41,615 nt of DNA from an uncultured Alphaproteobacteria bacterium. GTDB lineage: Bacteria; Pseudomonadota; Alphaproteobacteria; Rhodobacterales; Rhodobacteraceae. Every line of letters begins with the position of its first letter. The first letter of the stretch is position 1. Made by a program: the position numbers and the translations under genes. Positions 28,157-38,770 of the stretch are shown here, in pieces. The stretch is taken from the NCBI GenBank assembly GCA_902567635.1, contig CACFNV010000010.1, forward strand, positions 1 through 41,615. Direction: 5' to 3'. The notes beneath the pieces are model-generated. The model was given only the letters and a program-made list of their open reading frames with translations, ran no database searches and was not told the DNA's origin.

Positions 28157-30391
28157 ATGGAGAATATTGATTTTCTAGAAAATCTCAACGAAGAGCAAGT
28201 TAAAGCAGTTAAGACAGTGCAAGGACCTGTTCTCGTATTAGCTGGCGCTGGAACAGGAAAAACCAGGACATTGACAGCACGTGTAGCTTACTTGATTAAT
28301 TATGGAAAGGTCAACACTCAAAATATTTTAGCCGTTACCTTTACAAATAAAGCTGCCAATGAGATGAAAGAAAGAATATCCGAGCATATTGGAGGTCTTT
28401 CCGATGGGTTAAAATGGATAGGCACGTTCCACTCAATTTGCGTGAAAATTCTTAGAAGACATGCAGAAAAAGTGGGTTTGAAGGCAGACTTCACAATAAT
28501 AGATTCAGATGATCAAATAAGATTAATAAAGCAAATCTTAAGACTAGAAAAAATCGATGAAAAGAAATGGCCCCCCCGCTTACTTGCCTATGTAATTGAT
28601 CAGTGGAAAAATAAAGCGATAACTCCTCAAAAAGTATCTGAAGATGATATTCAATTCGACGGTAACGCTAAAAAATTATATTCAATATACCAGCAAAGAT
28701 TAACTACTCTTAATGCGGTTGATTTTGGGGATTTAATACTTCATGTTGTAGAATTATTAAGGAGCGATAATCATTTGCTCGCTAACTATCAGAATCTCTT
28801 TAAGTATATTTTGGTCGACGAATATCAAGATACCAATGTCGCACAATATCTACTTTTGAGACTGCTAGCAAATAGCCATAAAAATATATGTTGTGTAGGA
28901 GATGACGACCAATCAATTTATGGTTGGAGAGGCGCAGAAGTTGGAAATATCTTAAAATTTGAGAAAGATTTCCCAGGTTCTACTGTCATACGACTGGAAC
29001 AGAATTACCGTTCAACCTCTCACATTTTAGGAGCTGCCAGTGGATTAATAAAAGCTAATCAAGGCAGACTCGGTAAAACTCTCTGGACAGAAGAATCAAA
29101 TAAGGGAAATCCTATAAAGCTGATAAGGCATGTCGATGGAAAAGACGAGGTTATATGGATTTGCGAGGATATAAATAACTCCGTTCAGAACGAGGATATC
29201 AACTTTAAAGATATTGCGATTTTATTTCGAGCTACATGGCAGTTCAGAGACTTCGAAGACATGCTTTTAAAAAAGGACATCCCTCATGTCATAATTGGTG
29301 GAACTAGGTTTTTTGAACGAATGGAAATAAAGGATGCGATAGCATATCTGAGAATTATCAACTCCAACTTAGACGGACTCGCTCTTGAGAGAATTATTAA
29401 TGTTCCAAAACGAGGAATTGGGGAAAAAACCATTCAGAAAATAAATTCTATAGCAAGAGATAGTAACATTACTTTTTTTGAAGCGATACAGTTAGCTATT
29501 AAAGACGACCTGCTAACGAGCCGTGTTATTGATGAACTCATTAAATTTATAAACCTTATAGAGGTTTGGAAGAATGATTATAGCTCGGAGAAAACCTCCC
29601 ACATTGAGTTAGCTGAAAGAGTACTCGATGAGTCGGGATATACAGACATGCTCCAAAACGAAGGAACTCCAGAATCTGAAGGAAGACTAGAGAACCTTAA
29701 AGAGTTAGTATCTAGTCTTAACGATTTTCATGATCTACAAGGCTTTTTAGATCATGTATCTTTGGTTATGGAGAATCAGGCGGATAGAAGCTCTGATAAA
29801 GTTTCCCTTATGACACTGCACGGCTCAAAAGGGTTGGAATTTAATAAAGTGTATTTACCTGGTTGGGAAGACGATACTTTCCCCAACAAAAGATCAATGG
29901 ATGAAACAGGACAGAAAGGATTAGAGGAAGAGAGACGCCTAGCGTATGTAGGCTTGACTAGGGCAAAAAACTCCTGTGTTATCAGTTATGCAGAAAATCG
30001 ATTTAAGTTTGGTGAATTTTCTTTTAATTTTGAGAGTAGGTTTATAAACGATCTCCCAAAAGAAAATATTGAAGACCTTACTCCATCTGGACTATTTACA
30101 CACAATTTTGATCAAACCGCTGGTGGTGGAAAGCTTTTTGAAGAATCTTCTTTTTATAGATCACCTGGTTGGAGTAGATTAAAAAAAAATTCAGAGGATA
30201 AACCTTCAATTTTCATAAACAAGAATAGAACTCCATTAAAAACCTTCTCCGTTGGAGAAAGAGTGTTTCATGAAAAATTTGGATACGGCAGTATCTTAAG
30301 TCTTGAAGCAGATAAGGCTATTGTAGACTTTGAAAAGTCAGATCAAAAAAACATAAAAACAGGATTTCTCACTCATGAGAAAGACGTGTAA
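28157..30391 (+). CDS. UvrD/PcrA-type superfamily I DNA helicase
   Basis: 744 aa; LNEEQVKAVKTVQGPVLVLAGAGTGKTRTLTARVAYLI, VDEYQDTN, VGDDDQSIYGWRGAEVGNIL, LEQNYRS, LMTLHGSKGLEF, EEERRLAYVGLTRAK. Confidence 0.97.
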   Translation: MENIDFLENLNEEQVKAVKTVQGPVLVLAGAGTGKTRTLTARVAYLINYGKVNTQNILAVTFTNKAANEMKERISEHIGGLSDGLKWIGTFHSICVKILRRHAEKVGLKADFTIIDSDDQIRLIKQILRLEKIDEKKWPPRLLAYVIDQWKNKAITPQKVSEDDIQFDGNAKKLYSIYQQRLTTLNAVDFGDLILHVVELLRSDNHLLANYQNLFKYILVDEYQDTNVAQYLLLRLLANSHKNICCVGDDDQSIYGWRGAEVGNILKFEKDFPGSTVIRLEQNYRSTSHILGAASGLIKANQGRLGKTLWTEESNKGNPIKLIRHVDGKDEVIWICEDINNSVQNEDINFKDIAILFRATWQFRDFEDMLLKKDIPHVIIGGTRFFERMEIKDAIAYLRIINSNLDGLALERIINVPKRGIGEKTIQKINSIARDSNITFFEAIQLAIKDDLLTSRVIDELIKFINLIEVWKNDYSSEKTSHIELAERVLDESGYTDMLQNEGTPESEGRLENLKELVSSLNDFHDLQGFLDHVSLVMENQADRSSDKVSLMTLHGSKGLEFNKVYLPGWEDDTFPNKRSMDETGQKGLEEERRLAYVGLTRAKNSCVISYAENRFKFGEFSFNFESRFINDLPKENIEDLTPSGLFTHNFDQTAGGGKLFEESSFYRSPGWSRLKKNSEDKPSIFINKNRTPLKTFSVGERVFHEKFGYGSILSLEADKAIVDFEKSDQKNIKTGFLTHEKDV

Positions 30392-30414
30392 TGATCCATA
30401 ACTAAAAATTCTGT

Positions 30415-31635
30415 TTAGGCTACGACCCTTGAAAGAGCGCATTGGCTCCAAAGTTGGTTCATTGCATCAACAAGAAAATCAATATCTTCAAAGGAATGGA
30501 CAGGTGATGGCGTTAATCTGAGCCTTTCTGTTCCTTTTGGAACAGTAGGATAATTTATAGGCTGCACATAAATTCCATATTTGTCCATCAGTATATCACT
30601 GATCATTTTGCATTTCACAGGATCCTTTATCATAACTGGAACAATATGACTTGGGTTATCAATGTGAGGAATTCCACTTTTGTTGAGCTGATCTCTTAAA
30701 TATTTCACCTTTCTCTTTTGATCTGCCCTCTCAAGCTCAGATGCTTTAAGGTGCTTTATTGATGTCAGGGCTCCTGCAGCGACAGCTGGAGGTAACGCAG
30801 TGGTAAAAATAAATCCACTCGCAAAAGATCTTACAAAATCACACATCTCTTTTGACCCACTAATATAACCTCCCAAAACGCCAAATGCCTTTCCTAATGT
30901 ACCTTCAATTATTGTAACGCGCTCGGCCACACCGTCTCTTTCAGAAACGCCTCCTCCTCTAGTGCCATACAATCCAACTGCATGTACCTCGTCTAAATAT
31001 GTCATTGCACCAAACTCCTCGGCAACGTCACAGATATCTGAGATAGGCGCAATGTCACCATCCATTGAATACACGGACTCGAAAGCTATTAGCTTTGGTA
31101 CAGATGGATCTAGGTCTTGTAAATGCTTCTTCAAATCTGCCACATCATTATGTTTCCAGATAATTTTTTTAGCCCTTGAGTGTCTTACTCCTTCTATCAT
31201 AGAAGCGTGATTAAGAGCATCAGATAGGATCACGCAGTTTTCAAGGTTTGCCCCTAAGACAGACAAAGAAGCCCAATTAGATACATAGCCTGAGGTGAAA
31301 AGTAAAGCAGCCTCTTTTCCATGAAGTTCGGCCAGCTCTTTTTCCAGCAAAACATGGTAGTGATTTGTTCCTGAAATATTTCTGGTACCACCTGCTCCTG
31401 CTCCACATTTGTCGATTGCCTCTTTCATTGAGTTTATCACAGCTTCATTTTGACCCATGCCTAAATAATCATTTGAACACCAGACAGTTACATCTCTTTC
31501 TGTATTTCCACTATAATTCCTAGCACGAGGGAAAGAACCTTGATATCTCTCTAGATCAGCGAATATTCTATAATTGCCCTCTTGTTTTAAATTCTCAATT
31601 TTTTTCCTAAAAATTGCATTATAGTCCATTTTCAT
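30415..31635 (-). CDS. hemA: 5-aminolevulinate synthase
   Basis: 406 aa; [81 protein letters not shown]; terminal gene of the photosynthesis superoperon. Confidence 0.97.
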   Translation of the reverse strand: MKMDYNAIFRKKIENLKQEGNYRIFADLERYQGSFPRARNYSGNTERDVTVWCSNDYLGMGQNEAVINSMKEAIDKCGAGAGGTRNISGTNHYHVLLEKELAELHGKEAALLFTSGYVSNWASLSVLGANLENCVILSDALNHASMIEGVRHSRAKKIIWKHNDVADLKKHLQDLDPSVPKLIAFESVYSMDGDIAPISDICDVAEEFGAMTYLDEVHAVGLYGTRGGGVSERDGVAERVTIIEGTLGKAFGVLGGYISGSKEMCDFVRSFASGFIFTTALPPAVAAGALTSIKHLKASELERADQKRKVKYLRDQLNKSGIPHIDNPSHIVPVMIKDPVKCKMISDILMDKYGIYVQPINYPTVPKGTERLRLTPSPVHSFEDIDFLVDAMNQLWSQCALSRVVA

Positions 31636-32458
31636 TCTCCCTGTGAAAACTAGGCTTTGTCTCTAAAACTTCTATTCTTTTTGGTTGGCCTTCAAATTTC
31701 GGCAACAACCAATTCCATAATTTTGCATCTTGAAAGGGGATAGCCATAAAGAGATGTTCGATAACTGCAAGTACCACGAGTGTGCTCAACATTAAATAAC
31801 CTAATTGTATAGTTGGCGTGTTCCCCGACAAAAAAACTGTTACTACCAAAAAACTAAATAAACCGGACAGGAGCAAGCAAGAACCAAAGAAAAAGGAGCC
31901 AACAGGAGCCACTTTGCAAAAGGCTTCCAGATGTCTTAGACGATAAGTTAAAAACTGAAGATTTATATAAGGCACGCCAAAAAATAAGTTCAATTTGGCT
32001 GATACTCTTGCAATATAAAGAATCAAGAAAGCAAAAAAACCGATATTATTAACTTTTCCTAGAGCCAATAAAGCCATTCCAACCAAGCAAAAAAGCAAAA
32101 GAATTTCATTGAAAATTATAGACTTAAGACCATTTATGAACCTTTCCTTTTGACTTACATGTTTAACTAGGTGTTTTCCCGTTAAGCCCGATATAAATCC
32201 TGTAAGAAACGTAAGCTCACACCACCCCCAAATTATGAGACTCGATAAGAAGCCAGACATTACGTTTGTAAGGGTAGCAGACTCTAGTGTAGCAATGTAT
32301 AAAAACCAAGCTCCTATAAATATAGGTAAGGAACAAATGCCTGAGATTAAATGATATTTCCCCCCTACAAAATCCCCCTTTTTAGCTACGTACAATATTA
32401 GCCCCGTGAGTGACCACCATAGAAAGAAAACAAAAATAATACTTATTGCGCTATTCAT
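31619..32458 (-). CDS. puhE: photosynthetic complex assembly protein PuhE
   Basis: 279 aa membrane protein; [27 protein letters not shown]...; position between acsF and hemA; 17-nt overlap with hemA. Confidence 0.9.
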   Translation of the reverse strand: MNSAISIIFVFFLWWSLTGLILYVAKKGDFVGGKYHLISGICSLPIFIGAWFLYIATLESATLTNVMSGFLSSLIIWGWCELTFLTGFISGLTGKHLVKHVSQKERFINGLKSIIFNEILLLFCLVGMALLALGKVNNIGFFAFLILYIARVSAKLNLFFGVPYINLQFLTYRLRHLEAFCKVAPVGSFFFGSCLLLSGLFSFLVVTVFLSGNTPTIQLGYLMLSTLVVLAVIEHLFMAIPFQDAKLWNWLLPKFEGQPKRIEVLETKPSFHRENENGL

Positions 32459-32477
32459 TTAATTCAGATCTACCTTC

Positions 32478-33533
32478 CTAATAACTTGGCTGAAGCCTAC
32501 TTGTAGTTGGAACTTTATTTTTCTTCGCAGGAATTAAATAGAGCCTGACAAAAGATATACCAAGCCTACTAGCTCCATAGATTCTCTTCAAAAAAGCTAT
32601 GAAACCTTTAGTCTGCTTTGCTTTGGCATAAAATAGCATATCTCTTTTTACTCTCTTTAATCCTATTAACCATTTAGGGTTGTCATGATCTATTTCAATA
32701 GGAAAAACTTGCCTTGAGATCTCTGTTGTCATCCTAAGGACCTTATCATCATACCAATCAATATCTACCCCTATTGCCTTATGAAACTCAGGCCGTGCGT
32801 GATCTCTTACATACATTGTTGCGTAAACAGCAACCAAGAAAAATTTTATCCAATACACGTTGATACCAGACGTTAACTTGGGGTCTGTTCTCATAAGCAA
32901 GGCAAAAGCTTCTCCATGCCTGAACTCATCATTACACCACTTTTCAAACCATTTAAATATTGGATGAAACCTTGAGTCTGGGTTTTTTTCTAAATGTCTG
33001 TAGATTGTAATATATCTGGCATAACCAATTTTCTCAGACAAATATGTAGCGTAATAAATAAACTTTGGTGAAAAATATGTATACTTCTTTTTTCTTGTTA
33101 AAAAACCAAGGTTTACCGCGATATTTGCTTCTCTAAGAGCGTCATTAATAAAACCAGCATGTCTAGCTTCATCTCTCGCCATCAAAGAAAACAATTCACA
33201 AACATCCTCATTAGTTCCCTGACGCTTCATCTCTTTATAAAGAACACATCCTGAAAACTCTGAGGTCAGAGAGCTAACAAGAAAATCAATAAATTCTTTC
33301 CTTAACCCCGGTTCCAAGTTCTCAAAGTCAAAGTCATCCCAATCTGAAGTTTTTTTGAAATGAGTTTTGTTCGGATCAGACCTCATCTCTTCAACCAAAG
33401 GATCCCATTCTGAACGAACTCGAGAAACATCGATCTTATCAAGCTCCTTGTAATTAGTAGTATAAAATCTAGGGCTTATTAGAGTCTCCTCCATCGCCAT
33501 ATCAGTGGTATTGTCATCAATTAAATCTTTCAA
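32478..33533 (-). CDS. acsF: Mg-protoporphyrin IX monomethyl ester oxidative cyclase (aerobic)
   Basis: 351 aa; TLISPRFYTTNYKELDKID...SDWDDFDFENLEPGLRKEFIDFLVSSLTSEFSGCVLYKEMKR...ARDEARHAGFINDAL, diiron cyclase. ORF starts at a TTG; ATG at 33500 (MAMEETLIS) is an alternative. Confidence 0.96.
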   Translation of the reverse strand: MKDLIDDNTTDMAMEETLISPRFYTTNYKELDKIDVSRVRSEWDPLVEEMRSDPNKTHFKKTSDWDDFDFENLEPGLRKEFIDFLVSSLTSEFSGCVLYKEMKRQGTNEDVCELFSLMARDEARHAGFINDALREANIAVNLGFLTRKKKYTYFSPKFIYYATYLSEKIGYARYITIYRHLEKNPDSRFHPIFKWFEKWCNDEFRHGEAFALLMRTDPKLTSGINVYWIKFFLVAVYATMYVRDHARPEFHKAIGVDIDWYDDKVLRMTTEISRQVFPIEIDHDNPKWLIGLKRVKRDMLFYAKAKQTKGFIAFLKRIYGASRLGISFVRLYLIPAKKNKVPTTSRLQPSY

Positions 33534-33826
33534 AGCGATACCTCCTCTGTAAATGAAAACTCACAAATCTCCATGAATTCCAATTTCCCTATTATTTTTG
33601 TCCAAACCCTCTCCAGCGCAGTAGCCCTTAAAATAGTGGCTTCTCTGTCTTCTTTTACTATTTTCCCGTACGGAGCCTTTATAGGTCTACCGTGGACCAA
33701 AACCTCATCGCCGGGATATATTATCGCCCCATTATTAAACCTCACGTGAGCATGCAAAGATTCAAAAGTGTTTGAGATCTCAACAGTACAAGGTGCTATT
33801 TCTTTCTTTTTTATTAAAATCCTCAT
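33530..33826 (-). CDS. conserved small protein of the puh/acsF segment, function unknown
   Basis: 98 aa; ATGA overlap with puhC upstream and TTGA overlap with acsF downstream, so part of the operon. Confidence 0.8.
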   Translation of the reverse strand: MRILIKKKEIAPCTVEISNTFESLHAHVRFNNGAIIYPGDEVLVHGRPIKAPYGKIVKEDREATILRATALERVWTKIIGKLEFMEICEFSFTEEVSL

Positions 33827-34293
33827 TTTCCCCCCTTACTTTTCTTAAACATAGGTAAAAATATACCTGCGTTCATTTTACCAAAACTAGTTATATTCAA
33901 ACTCCATTCGGTATCAATGTCTAGCACAGATATTCTACCAGATTTATGTTTGTATAGCTCTAAAGAATATTGTGTTTCTAGCTTAATGTTATTTTTTTTT
34001 CTATCCCTTTCTAAAGCTTTTAAAATTACTTCAATAAAACCACTATAGCCATCCATAGAATTTAGAATCTCTTTGTTATTTTCGTCAAAAATAGAAATAG
34101 ATCCGTCCTCCAATTTTCTAAAGCTAATTGGTACTGCCTCTTCAATTTCTGACGGAATTGGAACCCCGACACGTGGCCTATCAGTGAAAACTGAAAAAAA
34201 TACAAAGAATAAGCTACCAATTACCAAAAAACCCATAGTGTATAAGAACCACCTTGGAATAACATCTTGTTTTTTTTCTAGTAGTTTATCCAT
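33823..34293 (-). CDS. puhC: photosynthetic complex assembly protein PuhC
   Basis: 156 aa; single N-terminal TM; FRKLEDGSISIFDENNKEILNSMDGYSGFIEVILKALERDRKKNNI typical of PuhC; between puhB and acsF. Confidence 0.9.
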   Translation of the reverse strand: MDKLLEKKQDVIPRWFLYTMGFLVIGSLFFVFFSVFTDRPRVGVPIPSEIEEAVPISFRKLEDGSISIFDENNKEILNSMDGYSGFIEVILKALERDRKKNNIKLETQYSLELYKHKSGRISVLDIDTEWSLNITSFGKMNAGIFLPMFKKSKGGK

Positions 34294-34932
34294 TTAGATT
34301 TCCTGTTCGATCTGCGAATGAAAATCTTTAGCTTTCGATATTTCAGATGAACTATCACCAAAATTAATAGAGTTTTTAATTATGTTTCCCACTGCCTCTA
34401 CATCGGCAATGCATGCAAACGCTGGTTGAGGCGCTTTGATAAACCAAGGCCTGACGCTGGGCCAACAAGATATATAAGGAACGCGTTTTTCGCTAGATAA
34501 CTCAAATGCTATTGTGCCTATGCCTGCTAATCTTTTCTGCAAATTTACACCGACAATTTTTTTAAAAGGCACACTAATCATGAAAGCCAAAGCTGCACCA
34601 TTTTTTATAATTATTCTTTTTTCAGTAACTACGTACACACAGTGGTATACTTGAATGGCTGAAAGTATTAATAAAAAAAACGCTGATAGAAAGCCACTTA
34701 CAAAAAATGGAAAAAAATCATATTTAAACGCTGTACCAAAATCGGTTACCCCCAACCTTGCTATCAGAGCCATAAGCAAAATAATTACATAAAAAACTAT
34801 CCACTTTATAGCGAAGACATGCCAAGAAAGCCCCCAAAAAGAGGGCCTTCCTTGCCATAGCATACGCTCATCATCAGGAATCGCGCTTGCGACGTCTTTA
34901 GGAGGTTCAAATTTCGTCTTATATTCCATCAA
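34294..34932 (-). CDS. puhB: photosynthetic complex assembly protein PuhB (PH-like domain)
   Basis: 212 aa; ERMLWQGRPSFWGLSWHVFAIKW...; adjacent to puhA. Confidence 0.93.
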   Translation of the reverse strand: MMEYKTKFEPPKDVASAIPDDERMLWQGRPSFWGLSWHVFAIKWIVFYVIILLMALIARLGVTDFGTAFKYDFFPFFVSGFLSAFFLLILSAIQVYHCVYVVTEKRIIIKNGAALAFMISVPFKKIVGVNLQKRLAGIGTIAFELSSEKRVPYISCWPSVRPWFIKAPQPAFACIADVEAVGNIIKNSINFGDSSSEISKAKDFHSQIEQEI

Positions 34933-34938
34933 GTTTCC

Positions 34939-35706
34939 TCAAAAAGCAGATACCATTCTGTCATAGGATGCATATAGTTTTCCACCACTGTAATAAGCAG
35001 AAATCTTTTCTTCTTCCAGCATTGTTATCTTCGTTTGAGCTTTAGTTCTAGGAACTTTAGGAAAATGTTTGCCGAAAAGAGAATCAACATGTACCCCGTC
35101 TTCTTTAATCAAAGCCAACGGCATTGGTAAGAGGCATGAAGATTTATCCTTAAGCTCCACTTCGAGGTACCTAACTAGCTGCTCTGGAGCATCGACCCAA
35201 AGATCAGAAATGGTTCCGACTACCTTTTTATCAGCAGAAACGACATTCATCCCTCTGGGATCCCTTCCAGCAGAAACTTCAAACTTTTTTAAAGTTCTCA
35301 TAGGCACTATTTTTGGTTTACCGTGTCCGTCAAGCTCTGGTGTATCTCTTCTTTCTGCCCATGCTGCTGCCCCAACTCCATCAGTCATAGGATTGCCAGT
35401 TGGAGAAAAGGGAGCCCCTCCAGCCATATTGTCACGCTTTAGGGCAAGCTTCCTACTATCTTTTCTGTCAGGGACAGTTATATTTCCTTGTCCATGAGGT
35501 AATTTAAAGGTTTTCGCTGTAGTTGGTTCCCCATAAGGACCCTGATTAGCGCTTAATGCGCCTTCTTCATCCTCTAAGGGATATCCTTCTCTCATGTTCT
35601 CACGCTGAAGGTATATTACTAAGCAAGCAAAAAATGCCCAAAATAAATACAAAGAAATTTGAGCCAAATCAACATTACCAAAAAATACTACATTATAAGG
35701 TTCCAT
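34939..35706 (-). CDS. puhA: photosynthetic reaction centre subunit H
   Basis: 255 aa; single N-terminal TM, LPHGQGNITVPD, GTISDLWVDAPEQLVRYLEVEL, PRT-barrel H subunit. Confidence 0.96.
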   Translation of the reverse strand: MEPYNVVFFGNVDLAQISLYLFWAFFACLVIYLQRENMREGYPLEDEEGALSANQGPYGEPTTAKTFKLPHGQGNITVPDRKDSRKLALKRDNMAGGAPFSPTGNPMTDGVGAAAWAERRDTPELDGHGKPKIVPMRTLKKFEVSAGRDPRGMNVVSADKKVVGTISDLWVDAPEQLVRYLEVELKDKSSCLLPMPLALIKEDGVHVDSLFGKHFPKVPRTKAQTKITMLEEEKISAYYSGGKLYASYDRMVSAF

Positions 35707-35730
35707 TATATATTCTCCTAATTTTCATGG

Positions 35731-37171
35731 TTATATTGGCATCTCTGAGAAACCGAACCTATCAGCACTCTTACCTTCTATTTTTAAGGAAGATAAATAT
35801 TGTGACAGTGGTCCCAAAAGCACCAAAGTAAAAAATAGAAGTAAGATTTCTAAATGATATACCACCAAATAGGAAAAAGCTGGGTTTTGTGTTGCTAAAG
35901 TCACATCTCCACCACCTACCACAGCTCTAGTTATATCATTTAAAATCCCTCCTAAACCGATGCCCAAGCCTGCCGCCGTTGCTTGAGCTGCCCCCCCATG
36001 AACCGAGAACCAGACCTCGTCCAGCTCTCTTTGATATAGGTATAGTCATTGCGATTATAAGAGTAGAAACTGCAAATAATCCTGTACCTAAACCAATTAA
36101 AGTGGATCCTATGAAATACAATAACACTATACTCATAGGATCAGACATTATTACGCAACAAAAACCAATAATAGCTACAAATAAAGCTATGACGATTGAT
36201 TTTATTGGTCCTCTTTTCCTTTCTTTAAGTAACTTAGACGCAATAACCAAACCAATTAAAGCACCAAACACCCAAAGAGCAGTTAAATTTGTTGTTGCCG
36301 AAACACTAAGATTTAGTACCTCTCCTCCATAAGGCTCCAATAATATGTCCTGCATGGATAAAGCGAGGGTACCAAAAAATACTACCAACAATAAGCTACC
36401 TCCTCCAGTCTTTATAAAACTGTTTAAAACTGGAAGAAAAGGCTCTTCCTTTTTATTAAAATCCTTTTCTAAGGTAGGAACAAGTTTTTCCTGCTTCCAA
36501 AGAGCCACTATATTTAGTAATAGAGTCACTACCGCTGCTCCCTGAACCACTTGAATTAATTTAAGTTTAGTAAAATCATATAGTAAAAAGCCAAAAGTCA
36601 ATGCAGCCAAACCCATACCTACAAGAAACATAACGTATAAAAGAGCAACAACTTGTGGCCTTGTCTTATCTGAAGCTCTGTCTGCCGCCAATGCTAACCC
36701 TGCAGTTTGAGTTAAATGAGCCCCAAAACCAGTAGCTAGGAAAGCAATCGCTACTAACACATGTCCTGCCCACCAAGGACCGACAGCCTGGTCGCCAGAC
36801 AAAACGATAATTGACATGGGCATTACAGCAATTCCACCAAACTGCCACATGGCTCCGTACCAAATGTATGGTATCCGTTTCCACCCTATATGTGATTTGT
36901 GGTTGTCGGATCTGAAGCCAAGAAAAGCTCTAAATGGTGCTAATAATATTGGAATAGCTACCATTGTCGCCACTAATGACGACATAACTCCGAGCTCTAC
37001 AATCATTACTCTATTTAATGTTCCTACTAGAAGGACTGTAGCAATACCCACTGATACCTGAAACAAAGACAACCTGAGCAAACCAATTAAGGGAAGCTCT
37101 TTTGAAACAGCCTCTGAAAACGGCAAGAAATTCTTACCCAACTCCTTGATGTTTTGCTTGGTTATTATCAT
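35731..37171 (-). pseudogene. lhaA: lhaA (PucC/LhaA family light-harvesting assembly MFS-like protein), interrupted by an apparent +1 frameshift at the C7 run 35991-35997
   Basis: ORFs 35936..37189 and 35731..35967 are two frames of one gene. Read as given: ...LVLGSWGGSSSNGGRLGHRF*. Removing one G gives ...LVLGSWGAAQATAAGLGIGLGGILNDITRAVVGGGDV..., continuous with the second ORF. Likely start is the ATG at 37171 (ATGA overlap with bchM). May be a sequencing error. Confidence 0.85.
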
Positions 37172-37847
37172 CTGGGTTTCAACTCCCATGCCTCAGAGGT
37201 ATAAAATGGACTTTTAACTCTTGATAATTTTCTTACTTGATTTCGCCCCGCCGATTTACATAAATTAATCAAATTTCTTTCTGAAACGGGCTCTACTACT
37301 GGTGATCTGTCCGATCTAGGAAAGGCTTTGCCAACCTGCAATTTTAGATTCAATAATGGCGTCTTAGGTACTACCGTGAATATAATTGAGCGATTTACTC
37401 TGGACGAAAACTTAGACAATGATTTAACCATGTCCACAGCGTTATAATGAATTAGACTATCCATTGCTATGATATAGTCAAAATATCCGAAACTGGGTTC
37501 ATTCATGTCGCCTGCAAAAAATCTCAAATTCTTGTTTTCAGAATTTCTTGATTTAGCAATTTCAATTAATCCCTCTGATATATCTACACCAACAACTTCT
37601 GCCCCTCTGTCTCCAAGCAATCTTGACAAATTTCCGGTACCACAGCCAGCATCAAAAATTCTTAACCCATTAAGATCCTTGGGGAGATTTTGCAATATAT
37701 TTTCCTGCATTTTCTCACGACCTTTTCTCACCAAATTTCTTATAAATGATACAGGTTCATTTGAGGTTAATTGGCGCCAGGCATCGCGGGAAGCCCGGTC
37801 GAAGTAATTTTCAAGTCTATCTCTTGTTACTAAATAAGTGTCCTGCA

Positions 37848-37848
<1 letters not shown>
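37168..37848 (-). CDS. bchM: Mg-protoporphyrin IX O-methyltransferase
   Basis: 226 aa; LNGLRIFDAGCGTGNLSRLLGDRGAEVVGVDISEGLIEIA SAM-binding motif; between bchL and lhaA. Confidence 0.95.
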
Positions 37849-38756
<908 letters not shown>

Positions 38757-38770
38757 TTATACTCCCTTTA

